From NCBI RefSeq assembly GCF_004000945.1, contig NZ_BIMF01000002.1, positions 496,001 through 560,000 of the forward strand: DNA of 64,000 nucleotides, read 5' to 3'. The DNA is from Paenibacillus lautus NBRC 15380 (lineage in GTDB: Bacteria; Bacillota; Bacilli; Paenibacillales; Paenibacillaceae). Positions within the stretch are counted from its first letter, which is position 1; every line of letters starts with the position of its first letter. Position numbers and translations under genes: made by a program. Positions 26,119 to 33,404 of this stretch are shown piece after piece. The notes under the pieces were generated by a model that made no database searches, was not told the origin of the DNA, and saw nothing but the letters and a program-made list of their open reading frames with translations.

Positions 26119-26913
26119 TTAAACTGCACTCTTCTCATATTCATTAAATAAGCCTCTTCTTAATTTAGAAAATATATTAATATAGTCGGTTAATATACTT
26201 ATGATACTTCCATCTTTTCCTGAATTCATTATATATAAAAGCTTGATTGTATTGCCGTCATTTACAAACTCAAATAACTTATCTAATATTTTATATGTTG
26301 TGGGACCTGCCATGATCGCTTTCTCTTTCAACTCAATCTCTTTTGAACTAAATTCGAAAAGACAAGAAAGCAATTCTTTTTCATTTTTGCATTCTTTAAT
26401 TCTTTCCATTAATTTTTTTATTTCAGTGATAATATCACGTAACGCAATATCTTTCTGTGGAAAATCTTTAATAAACTGTTGTTTATTATTATGACTTATC
26501 GTAAGCCTAACCCCTATCAAAGTTAATAAGCCTCCGAATAATCCACCCAAATAACTACCGTAAAATGAAATCCAATCTGAAGTTTCTCCAGCAACATTTT
26601 TAGATGGTATGTTAAAAATTTTATTATAGATAATTGGGAAAATAAGCAGAACTAAAATAATTCCTAATCCCCATATTACATAAATAAGGTATTTCAATTT
26701 AAACTTGTCCCAAAACTTAAGGATTTTTCTTTTTCTATTTAATTTGTTTATCACGTGCATAGTTAATGGTTCAGCTTTTTTGTTCTTTTTATTTTTGCCA
26801 CCATTGAGTAATCCCGCGCCTTCTTCACCGAAATACAGCTTGTTTGATAAGTCCTTTAGTTTTTGAATATCGAGTTCATTTTCTTGAAATATGTTCTTTA
26901 ATTTCTTTAACAA
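26119..26913 (-). CDS. Membrane protein with GG-LTLIGV-LTI motif, paralogous to c17 (c31)
   Basis: 264 residues. A basic, helical N-terminal 70 residues (with GGKNKKNKKAEP) precede two membrane helices at about 75-97 and 115-135 and a helical cytoplasmic tail. GGLFGGLLTLIGVRLTI at the second helix, then KQQFIKDFPQKDIAL, parallels the c17 protein (KDKFIQTYIEKVIAI-like region). TTG at 26913 is the likely start, because GAGG lies 8 bases upstream; GTG at 26928 is an alternative. Function unknown; a membrane-sensing or defence effector role is a guess from architecture. Confidence 0.7.
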   Translation of the reverse strand: MLKKLKNIFQENELDIQKLKDLSNKLYFGEEGAGLLNGGKNKKNKKAEPLTMHVINKLNRKRKILKFWDKFKLKYLIYVIWGLGIILVLLIFPIIYNKIFNIPSKNVAGETSDWISFYGSYLGGLFGGLLTLIGVRLTISHNNKQQFIKDFPQKDIALRDIITEIKKLMERIKECKNEKELLSCLFEFSSKEIELKEKAIMAGPTTYKILDKLFEFVNDGNTIKLLYIMNSGKDGSIISILTDYINIFSKLRRGLFNEYEKSAV

Positions 26914-26972
26914 AATTATTATCCTCACTTCATAATAAAATAGATCTGGTCTTATGACCTTTTAGTAATTTC

Positions 26973-27142
26973 TTCTAACGTTCCTGTATTCACGACGTCC
27001 CACCGACTTAAGGCTGCGCCAGCAGCCGGCCGCGATGCGGTTAGTCGGTGCGGATGTGTCCGCTTGAACACGCTTCAATATCATTCTCCTCGGGCGGACC
27101 GAGGAGCCGCCAGGGTCCGATGCGTGAAAATAATGTTATCTG
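26973..27142 (-). repeat. attC-like site, GGCCGCGATGCGG class (c32)
   Basis: Ends TTCTAACGTTCCTGTATTCACG and GCGTGAAAATAATGTTATCTG. Central arm CCACCGACTTAAGGCTGC and CGATGCGGTTAGTCGGTG; inner pair GTCCGC and GCGGAC. Confidence 0.88.
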
Positions 27143-27166
27143 AAGCCAGTGCCTTCTTCGAGTTCT

Positions 27167-27676
27167 CTAATTCTCATTTTTAAATCTTCTTTCAAGCTCT
27201 TTAACAAATACATCAATTGGATATTTATAATCGATTGGTTTGTAAATAAATCGATTATTCCACTTGTGTCGTAGAGCTTGATCTCTGAAATCTTCGTTTT
27301 CGCTCTCTAGTGTCTTCATAACAAGCATAATTTCATTCATTGTACTTATAACACTTCTACTATCCGTTTTGGTAATAGCCTTTTCGCAACATCTTTCTAA
27401 ATAATATTGCGCTAGAGTATCAGGGATTTCTTCAACGGCAAAATAAGCTTCCAAATTATCTTTAAAGATTTCTCTTAGTTTATTTGCTTGATTTGTTCTA
27501 ATACCAGTGACAGTTAAACTTAATCAAGAAAAGTCATTCATAAACACATAGTGCTTTCTACCATATAATTTGAAAAGGTTTACATCCCAACTAAAGAAAG
27601 AATCCGTATGTTCAATTGTTTCTGATTTGGCATTTAGATCTTTTAATGTGTCTTTCGTTGTTTTGAAAATAATCAT
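27167..27676 (-). pseudogene. DUF6933-like gene interrupted by an in-frame TGA (c32, first cassette)
   Basis: ATG at 27676 follows AAAGGA by about 9 bases. The peptide MIIFKTTKDTLKDLN, then FFSWDVNLFKLYGRKHYVFM, matches my recollection of the DUF6933 N-terminus. After MNDFS the frame hits TGA at 27527-27525, then continues in the same frame with LSLTVTGIRTNQANKLREIF and ordinary coding sequence to the stop at 27167, giving about 169 codons. A single C-to-T change (CGA to TGA) would explain it. This is the cassette nearest the attI-like site, the position expected to be most strongly expressed. Confidence 0.75.
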
Positions 27677-27793
27677 GACTTTTGTTCCTTTCGTTCTTGC
27701 ACTGGTTTCAGATAACGTCTTTTTCACGAACTTCGCAAAAATATCATCTCTTGAGGTGTTTACGAACTTCGTAAACACTCCTTCGCCAAACAT
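27677..27793 (-). CDS. Small leader frame through the attI-like site, reading in frame into c32
   Basis: ATG at 27793 has GGAGGAG 8 bases upstream, the best ribosome binding site near the array start. It encodes MFGEGVFTKFVNTS and continues for 39 codons without a stop into the ATG of c32 at 27676 in the same frame. A short translated frame crossing attI is known from class 1 integrons (ORF11), where it boosts translation of the first cassette gene. Here it might do the same or simply reflect chance openness. Confidence 0.4.
27711..27793 (-). other. attI-like site preceding the first cassette
   Basis: Minus-strand sequence before c32 ends GTTCGTGAA-AAAGACGTTATCTG, sharing the CGTGAA...ACGTTAT end of the attC sites but with no matching far half, as expected where a cassette joins attI. 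Upstream lie two related inverted repeats sharing GAAGTTCG: a perfect one with arms GTGTTTACGAA and TTCGTAAACAC (27756-27778), and an imperfect one with arms TTTTTGCGAA and TTCGTGAAAAA about 37 bp nearer the cassette. These could be recombinase binding sites. Confidence 0.55.
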
Positions 27794-27813
27794 TTTACTA
27801 CTCCTCCTCTCCC

Positions 27814-27915
27814 TCAAACTCCTCCTTCCAATTGATCTAACGATCTTTTAATCCTTCTTATGTCCTTCACACTCACATGTGTGTACCTTTCGGTATAAGC
27901 GTAAATAGCCCTCAT
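27814..27915 (-). pseudogene. C-terminal remnant of a tyrosine recombinase (integron-integrase-like)
   Basis: A 33-codon frame ends YTERYTHVSVKDIRRIKRSL then DQL and a short tail, stopping at 27814. The pattern (T)TxxYTHVS..I..IKSPLDxL is the C-terminus of XerC/D- and IntI-like tyrosine recombinases, with the nucleophilic Tyr in YTHV. Homology breaks just upstream of this block near 27897, where unrelated sequence begins. It lies immediately before the attI-like site and points the same way as the cassettes, unlike the divergent intI of class 1 integrons. The catalytic Arg/His boxes are absent, so it is inactive. Confidence 0.6.
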
Positions 27916-28186
27916 CTTGATCACAAGGTGTGGGCTACTTGATGCTTACGTTGATAGCACTCTCGTTCTAAAATGTCATGAAGGACTCTTGACTACCTAG
28001 GCACCATCGAATATAACGAACGTTTTGCCAATCGCGTCATCAGGGGCTTCGGCAACCCTGAGGGACTCTTGCAAAAAGAGCATGAGTGAAGCTCAAGAAG
28101 CACTAGGCTGAACAAGCTTTAGAGAGGAAAAACTTCTTCATAATACTGTAAACTTAACTCTATTTTATTAGTGGTACTTGTGACTA
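27898..28186. other. Intergenic segment without recognisable gene
   Basis: Sequence between the recombinase remnant and the collagen-like gene. GGACTCTTG occurs twice, 86 bases apart, and a 33-codon plus-strand frame (reading LDYLGTIEYNERFANRVI) ends at 28088. It may be debris from the event that removed the recombinase, but I cannot assign it. Confidence 0.4.
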
Positions 28187-29029
28187 TTATGGATTCACCT
28201 GTGTAATTTGGCATATTGAAATAGCAGCATTTACAAATGTACCTCCTCCTAAATCCAATTGTCCAAAAATAATTCCAAGTCCCGTTCTTTCTAAGTTGAA
28301 ATTTTCCGCCATTCCACCAGTATTACTCCGAAAACTTACTGTTGTATTAACAAGTGTATCAAATAACTCTCTAAGAGGTCTTTCACGACAATCACATTCG
28401 CCCGGGAAATTCATAGGTGCATCTAATGTGATTTCAGTACCAGGTGAAAAGAGGACTGCAGTCACATCTGCAATGCTGACTATAGAGGTTGTGTTAGTTG
28501 CTTCGTCTACTACCGTAACCAGAAAATCATTCACTTCATTGATGGTGACGTTAGTTAATAATGGTTGTACATTAGGTGCGTCTGCAACAGTAGAAAGAAT
28601 AACGGTCACACCAATTAATTGTTCTAATACATTTTGCATCGGAGAAACACAACAATCACAAACACTAAATTCAGGTCCTGGTGGTCCTTGTGGTCCTGCT
28701 GGTCCTTGTGGTCCTACTGGTCCAGCAGCGCCAATTGCTCCTGCCAGTCCTGCTAATCCTTGGGGTCCAAGTGCACCAATTGCTCCTGCCAATCCTGTAA
28801 GTCCTTGGGGTCCAAGTGCGCCTGCAAGCCCTCCAGGTCCAGCTTCTGCAATTGCTCCCGCAAGTCCTTGAAGTAATTGCTGTCCTTCTGGTGGGGGACA
28901 CGGCACCCTCATTACTTTTTTTATAACTATTTTTTTAATAACTCGAAGACGACGTTTCTTTTTTTCTTTTAGATAGCATACAGTTGCGGTTTTCTTTTTA
29001 CACCGTTTTTTTCTATCCGGAAAACTCAA
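28187..29029 (-). CDS. Collagen-like exosporium-type protein
   Basis: 280 residues. A Lys/Arg-rich N-terminus (about residues 5-45) and CPPPEGQ precede a Gly-x-y region of about 75 residues built from GPQGLAGLAGAIGA-type units and ending GPQGPPGPEF. The C-terminal 150 residues form a globular domain with CDCC and CDCRERP cysteine motifs. This is the layout of BclA/ExsJ-like filament proteins of the spore surface. TTG at 29029 is chosen as start: GGGAGGTG is 7 bases upstream, and the paralogue at 36753-37709 has a stop codon just before the equivalent TTG. Spore-stage expression is inferred. Confidence 0.82.
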   Translation of the reverse strand: MSFPDRKKRCKKKTATVCYLKEKKKRRLRVIKKIVIKKVMRVPCPPPEGQQLLQGLAGAIAEAGPGGLAGALGPQGLTGLAGAIGALGPQGLAGLAGAIGAAGPVGPQGPAGPQGPPGPEFSVCDCCVSPMQNVLEQLIGVTVILSTVADAPNVQPLLTNVTINEVNDFLVTVVDEATNTTSIVSIADVTAVLFSPGTEITLDAPMNFPGECDCRERPLRELFDTLVNTTVSFRSNTGGMAENFNLERTGLGIIFGQLDLGGGTFVNAAISICQITQVNP

Positions 29030-30033
29030 CAACGACACCTCCCTATAAGGATGGTTCAGTGTACGTGAGTTGTTTATTTTAGGCATGGACTATTAGCTTG
29101 GCTATAGCTAGACTCAAAACCATTTTAAGAATATTGGGCGTTATTCGTTGACCAAAATTCTCAGTCACAAAGATACGCCATTGATGCATCTCTTTTTTGC
29201 TTTATAAGCGGGTTGAGGGACGGATAACGATAGCTCAACGGGGTGCCGATCAAGGCTGCCTCGTTTTGGATTTTACAGATAAGATGTAATATAAACGTAA
29301 AATAACCCCCCACCTTTTCCTTCAGATGAGGGCTGGGATAAACTGAGTTAGGATTGGAATACACGACAGGTCAGCGGGAGCGAAGACGACCACGGCAGAT
29401 TCAGTTCTCGTTCAACGGCAAAGAGCTGGCTGCAGGATAGGTTTTATCCTGCGAGCTTCATTGATAAACAAGCTGCACTCTTTCATCAACACACTATCAA
29501 CATAAATCTTCGTTCCTTCAAAAAGTATATGCAACTGTTGAATGGATTCGGGTGTAAATGGAATCATCCAGATCTTCATTATAGCAGCAACCTAGTTATT
29601 GGGAAGCAAAAAGAGCTCACAATCGCCGTAATCGACGTTGTAAGCTCCCGATACTTTCGGTGCTGTCCATCCTTTATGATCTAACCGCATTCAATTCAAT
29701 ATTATTACGCGCCTTTCTTCTCTCCAATAAGCTGGATCATTTGGCTCTTATCGTTAACTCATGTCCAGAGATAGCAAACTATTAAACCTGCAGCATTACA
29801 TAAACAGGCAGTATAGTGGAGTATGCACTACTTCAACCTACACAGGGTCAGGCCATCATGGCCCAGTTCCGGCTGAGCCGTAAACTACTCAAAAGACTGA
29901 AAAGTGAGGTTAATTAAATCGTTATGAATCCAGCTACAACAGTTGCAGCTCCTACCCAGATCCAGTACATGATGGTATTTTGTATAATAGAGAGATACAT
30001 ATTGTGGAACTGCGAAGGAGTGGAACTATCGTC
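29030..30033. other. One-kilobase gap with no confident gene
   Basis: 29030-29095 is a leader nearly identical to that of the second collagen-like gene. Beyond it, about 110 plus-strand codons stay open from 29353 to 29690 but lack a start with ribosome binding site and resemble nothing I know. A hairpin with arms GCAGGAT and ATCCTGC lies at about 29433-29453. TATAAT at 29982-29987 is a possible -10 for the TetR gene, without a good -35. Confidence 0.4.
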
Positions 30034-30618
30034 ATGAAACCGGAGTTAGATCCGAGAGAAATAAGAACCCTGCAAAAAATTAAAACCGCTCTCCTTCACA
30101 TGATGGCTTCCCGAATCGATCCCATATCCATTACGGATCTATGTGCCGAGGCACAAGTGACACGGCCTACCTTTTACAAGCATTTTAGCAGCGTAGCCGA
30201 GTTAATGGAGGTCATGTCCAAGGAGACAATGGAAGATTTGGAACGCCGCATCGTGATCGAGAAAAAAATATCCCTTCAAGAGGTCGATTATGATGAACTG
30301 CCTTCCAATATGGTAGCTTTATTCAACCATGCGCTGGAGAATCGGCAGTTTTACGAAGCCTTCATCTTAATCCATCCGGACACCCCATTTTTGCGTTATT
30401 TTAAAGCCACGCTCTACCATTTTGTAAAGGTCGGGCTTGAAGCTGCCATCGAGACAGGCGCCGAGATCAGCGTTCCATCGGACGTGGTGATCAACTTTAT
30501 GACGGGTGCGTTTCACGAGACCATCTTATGGTGGATGTTAAAGGGATATCCCTACACTCCACGGGAAATGACGGCCATGGCATTACGCTTGTCCATTAAC
30601 GGCCCCTATCGATTCTAG
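30034..30618 (+). CDS. TetR-family transcriptional regulator
   Basis: 194 residues from ATG at 30034; GGAG lies 13 bases upstream, so the start is moderately supported. The N-terminal helix-turn-helix is clear: ISITDLCAEAQVTRPTFYKHF (about residues 33-53). The C-terminal helices fit the ligand-binding half, close to the TetR_C_8-like shape of YfaB-type regulators. It probably controls the MraY paralogue that starts 79 bases downstream on the same strand. Confidence 0.87.
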   Translation: MKPELDPREIRTLQKIKTALLHMMASRIDPISITDLCAEAQVTRPTFYKHFSSVAELMEVMSKETMEDLERRIVIEKKISLQEVDYDELPSNMVALFNHALENRQFYEAFILIHPDTPFLRYFKATLYHFVKVGLEAAIETGAEISVPSDVVINFMTGAFHETILWWMLKGYPYTPREMTAMALRLSINGPYRF

Positions 30619-30696
30619 AAATCAGAAGGAATATTTGTCCATTTCATCGAAATACAATGTACTAACACGAAATCGATAGAAAGAGATGTGTATAAG

Positions 30697-31647
30697 ATGA
30701 ATGGAATTCTGGGTGTATCCGGACTATCGTTCTTGCTGGTGACACTGTTCACGCCGCTCCTTATCTGGGGATTGCGCACGTTAAAGCTTACGCAGCCAAT
30801 CCGGAGTGAGCTGCCTCCCGATCATCAGGCCAAACGCGGGACGCCGTTAATGGCAGGTCTTATATTGCTGATTGGCGTTGCCATTTCACTGCAATTTCAA
30901 CCTGCGCCGCTTACCGTTTTTTTATGCGCGACCTTCCTCTTGTTTAGCTCGATCGGGTTTATGGATGACTTCAAAAAAGCTGCGTGGCAGGACCCGTCCG
31001 GAATCTCCGGTCGCATGAAGCTTGTTTTTCAGTTCCTGTTTACCGGCGCGTTGCTGTATGTACTGTTCCATTCCTTTTCACTGACAAGTGATATCCGACT
31101 CTTCAACGGCTTCCAGCTCCATTTGCCGGTTAGCGTGTACGTTATTATCATGCTGCTATTCATTGTGGGTTCGGCGAATGCCATTAACTTTACCGACGGA
31201 TTGGACGGACTATTAATCAATGTAGCCATACCTACCTATTTTTTCTTCTTTTTAATCTCCGACAAACCGGAGGTGCAAATGTTCTCGCTGGTCATGGTCG
31301 GCTGCCTGCTCGGCTTGCTGCTCTACAATATTCATCCAGCACGGGCTTTCATGGGCGATACGGGATCTCTCGCCATTGGCGGCTCCCTTTCATTCTTAGC
31401 GGTGATCGAGAAGGTCGAAATTCTGATTCCACTTCTGTTCATCATCTATTTGGCCGAGCAGCTCTCGGTCATACTGCAGGTATGGTACTACAAACGCACC
31501 AAGCTGCGTCTGTTCCGAATGGCACCGATCCATTTCCACTTCAGTCTCAAGTACGGCTGGAGCGAGAACAAAATCGTGATGATTTTCGGTTTTGTCTCCT
31601 GGTTTATGGCTCTTCTCTGTTGGGTACTTGCAAAGTATGTGATGTGA
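30697..31647 (+). CDS. MraY-family phospho-N-acetylmuramoyl-pentapeptide transferase paralogue
   Basis: 316 residues from ATG at 30697, with about ten membrane helices. MraY catalyses transfer of phospho-MurNAc-pentapeptide to undecaprenyl phosphate to make lipid I. Key motifs are present: KRGTPLMAG, FMDDF (the Asp pair), NAINFTDGLDGL and FMGDTGSLAIGG. The cytosolic histidine motif, normally PIHHHFE, reads PIHFHFS, so one His and the acidic residue are changed. It sits outside any mur cluster and behind a TetR gene, suggesting an inducible back-up or antibiotic-tolerant version rather than the housekeeping copy. Confidence 0.82.
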   Translation: MNGILGVSGLSFLLVTLFTPLLIWGLRTLKLTQPIRSELPPDHQAKRGTPLMAGLILLIGVAISLQFQPAPLTVFLCATFLLFSSIGFMDDFKKAAWQDPSGISGRMKLVFQFLFTGALLYVLFHSFSLTSDIRLFNGFQLHLPVSVYVIIMLLFIVGSANAINFTDGLDGLLINVAIPTYFFFFLISDKPEVQMFSLVMVGCLLGLLLYNIHPARAFMGDTGSLAIGGSLSFLAVIEKVEILIPLLFIIYLAEQLSVILQVWYYKRTKLRLFRMAPIHFHFSLKYGWSENKIVMIFGFVSWFMALLCWVLAKYVM

Positions 31648-31670
31648 AACACCGAAATAGACAAGCAAGA

Positions 31671-31726
31671 AAAAAAGCCTCCTGGTAGGATTGAAGCGTG
31701 GCTTCACTCTCCTGGATGGCTTTTTT
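31671..31726. terminator. Bidirectional terminator between MraY paralogue and phosphotransferase
   Basis: Arms AAAAAAGCC and GGCTTTTTT enclose a smaller GAAGC/GCTTC hairpin; T-runs on both strands serve the two convergent genes. Confidence 0.75.
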
Positions 31727-31738
31727 CATGTATTAGGA

Positions 31739-32686
31739 TCAGTCCCGACGGGAAGAAGCGATCTCTTCCAGCTCTTTTCTCAGACTCTGGAGCGTTAACG
31801 CACGTTCTTTGTCATCCTGGACATCATAGAGCAGCTGCTCCATGAACTCCCAGACATCTTCCAATTTGCGTCTCCCTTGATAAAATGCAAGCGCCTCGGC
31901 GTTTATCTCATACTGACCATGCGTTTCTTTATATACCCTCATGAATTCAGCAAAGTAGGGCTCGTCGGCAAAGGACATCATATCAGCTTCAACCGGTGCC
32001 AGCTTCAGTCCCTCCCAATCAATCAATTTCAGTTGTTGTCCGTCTGACATGAGATTCCAGGCATGAACGTCGGTATGACATAATGCCATACGAAGATTAC
32101 GGTTCTTTAATGCTTCGGACAGCTCTTCAATTTTAAGCATTAAATTCTTCAAGCTCTCGATATGATGAAGCAGCACTTTTCCGAGGTCATACGGCAACTC
32201 CCCGTCGAGCGTGCTCCTTAGCTGCTCAAGAAACGGCACCGTAAAGCTTTCTTTCATCGCACTTGTCACCAGTGGAACCTCTTCCCCATAACGATGGAGC
32301 TCTCCGATCATCTCTGCCAGTTGCCTCACTTGATCCTTGGTCAGCTCGGTATCGGCGATTGTATCCCCGGCGATGTATTCATATAACAGATAAATCCCTT
32401 CGTCATCCTCGCATTGATAGCGGCCGTCAGTCGTAAGAATAGGCACAGGAATCTTACCCTTTAAACGACTATGCTCCTCAAGCCACAACAGGACAGGAAC
32501 GTAATCATCAATAAGCGCAGTCCACTTCGGGGTAGATGCACGGCTTTTCTCATATACTTTCAGGAAATAGGTATGTTTGACATCCCATACCCTGAATGCC
32601 AATGCAGCCCATCCACCCTGTTGTGGTGAAATTCCGGTATGCTCCAAGCCGTAATAATCCTTCAACATGTATTGTAAATGGTCCAT
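31739..32686 (-). CDS. Phosphotransferase, APH/spectinomycin-kinase-like
   Basis: 315 residues. GGWAALAFRV and YFLKVYEKS form the nucleotide loop and Lys strand, LLYEYIAGDT the hinge, LCHTDVHAWNLM (about 203-214) the catalytic loop with Asp and Asn, and LKLIDWEGL the metal-binding Asp. CHTDxHxxN rather than HGD is typical of the APH(9)/choline-kinase-like subgroup. It may phosphorylate an antibiotic or metabolite. AGGAGG lies 4 bases before ATG at 32686. Confidence 0.83.
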   Translation of the reverse strand: MDHLQYMLKDYYGLEHTGISPQQGGWAALAFRVWDVKHTYFLKVYEKSRASTPKWTALIDDYVPVLLWLEEHSRLKGKIPVPILTTDGRYQCEDDEGIYLLYEYIAGDTIADTELTKDQVRQLAEMIGELHRYGEEVPLVTSAMKESFTVPFLEQLRSTLDGELPYDLGKVLLHHIESLKNLMLKIEELSEALKNRNLRMALCHTDVHAWNLMSDGQQLKLIDWEGLKLAPVEADMMSFADEPYFAEFMRVYKETHGQYEINAEALAFYQGRRKLEDVWEFMEQLLYDVQDDKERALTLQSLRKELEEIASSRRD

Positions 32687-32797
32687 GGGTCCTCCTATCT
32701 ATGCCTTTTATCATTCTTGATCATCCTATTTATCATTACGGTACTGAAAATTGGATATAAAGTCCATCATTTATGATACAGCCTCATTTATCCCGTT

Positions 32798-32832
32798 AAA
32801 AAAACAAGGATGCATCTTCTGCATCCTTGTTT
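32798..32832 (-). terminator. Terminator of the DUF1904 gene
   Basis: Perfect 13-bp arms AAACAAGGATGCA and TGCATCCTTGTTT with a 5-base loop, followed on the minus strand by a T-run. Confidence 0.85.
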
Positions 32833-32852
32833 GCCGTTAACCAGAACTTATT

Positions 32853-33167
32853 TTATTCTAATGGCCTGCCTTCTTTATAATAAAGATTCCGCTGAAGAAT
32901 CACGAAGAAAATATGTACGTTCCGATACCCGTGCTCCGACAAGATGTCGTGAATGCGGGCTGCAACAGCATCATGAATCTCCTGAGATCTCTGGAACATG
33001 AGGATTTCCACGGATAGCGGCGTATTGGTTATAATCTGATAAGGAAGCAGTTCGATCTTCACAATTTCCTGCGGTATTTGAACAATCCTCGCGAATTCAT
33101 CAACGACCTGTGGTGTGATTTCTTCAAGAAAGACTTCGGTAAATCCTTTAAAGCGTAAATATGGCAC
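32853..33167 (-). CDS. DUF1904-family protein
   Basis: 104 residues, matching the family's usual length and opening (MPYLRFKGF, as in MPxxRFxG). The family has a tautomerase-like beta-alpha-beta fold, visible here as two halves: residues about 5-55 and 56-95 (IHDAVAARIHDILSEHGY, VHIFFVIL). The conserved Pro after Met is present, as in tautomerases where it is catalytic, but function is not established. It is monocistronic and ends at a strong terminator. Confidence 0.82.
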   Translation of the reverse strand: MPYLRFKGFTEVFLEEITPQVVDEFARIVQIPQEIVKIELLPYQIITNTPLSVEILMFQRSQEIHDAVAARIHDILSEHGYRNVHIFFVILQRNLYYKEGRPLE

Positions 33168-33404
33168 TCTGATCCCTTCATTTCGTCGAATTATTGTCTT
33201 ATAGATGTCCTCAAGTGACTTTTATCTCTCTTCTACTATACAATATTGTTATTGTGAAAGGAATCACTATGATTCAGATGTACACATTCGCAGGTGGATT
33301 TCAACTATAGTTATCCTTTCAATTGCCCTGTACGAGCTCTTCCGATAAACTTGATAACATCCGATTCATCATACGAGAAATTTATTATGGAGGTGAATGT
33401 CCTC

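Larger units (their letters stand above)
1..27716 (-). mobile_element. Integron-type gene cassette array (32 cassettes, c1 at left to c32 next to the attI-like site)
   Basis: Thirty clear attC-like sites alternate with short genes, almost one gene per site, and nearly every gene reads on the minus strand with its stop codon close to or inside its own attC. Read on the minus strand each site runs from TATAACA..TATTCACGC to GTCGTGAATA..AACGTTATA, so its ends are inverted repeats, as in classical attC sites. Genes carry their own ribosome binding sites and have unrelated functions, as expected of cassettes. The array leaves the window on the left, so its full size is unknown. No intact integrase gene is visible, so within this window it is either a cluster of attC sites lacking an integrase or a chromosomal integron with a decayed one. 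Confidence 0.85.

Noticed and set aside
843..27142. CRISPR array as explanation of the regular repeats
   Set aside because: The repeats are 95-210 bp, variable in the middle, have inverted-repeat ends and are separated by whole genes of variable length, not by short uniform spacers.
843..27142. MITEs or insertion sequences as explanation of the repeats
   Set aside because: No target-site duplications and no transposase genes; genes consistently lie between sites on one strand with stops inside or near the site, which fits cassettes.
28296..28871. Long open frames opposite and beside the collagen-like genes (also 37018-37563, 37211-37615)
   Set aside because: They are shadows of the Gly-x-y repeats: GGTCCT/GGACCA-type repeats leave several frames open. 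They lack ribosome binding sites and sensible non-repeat sequence.
29161..29364. 67-residue minus-strand frame in the gap after the first collagen-like gene
   Set aside because: No ribosome binding site, no recognisable composition and no neighbour support.
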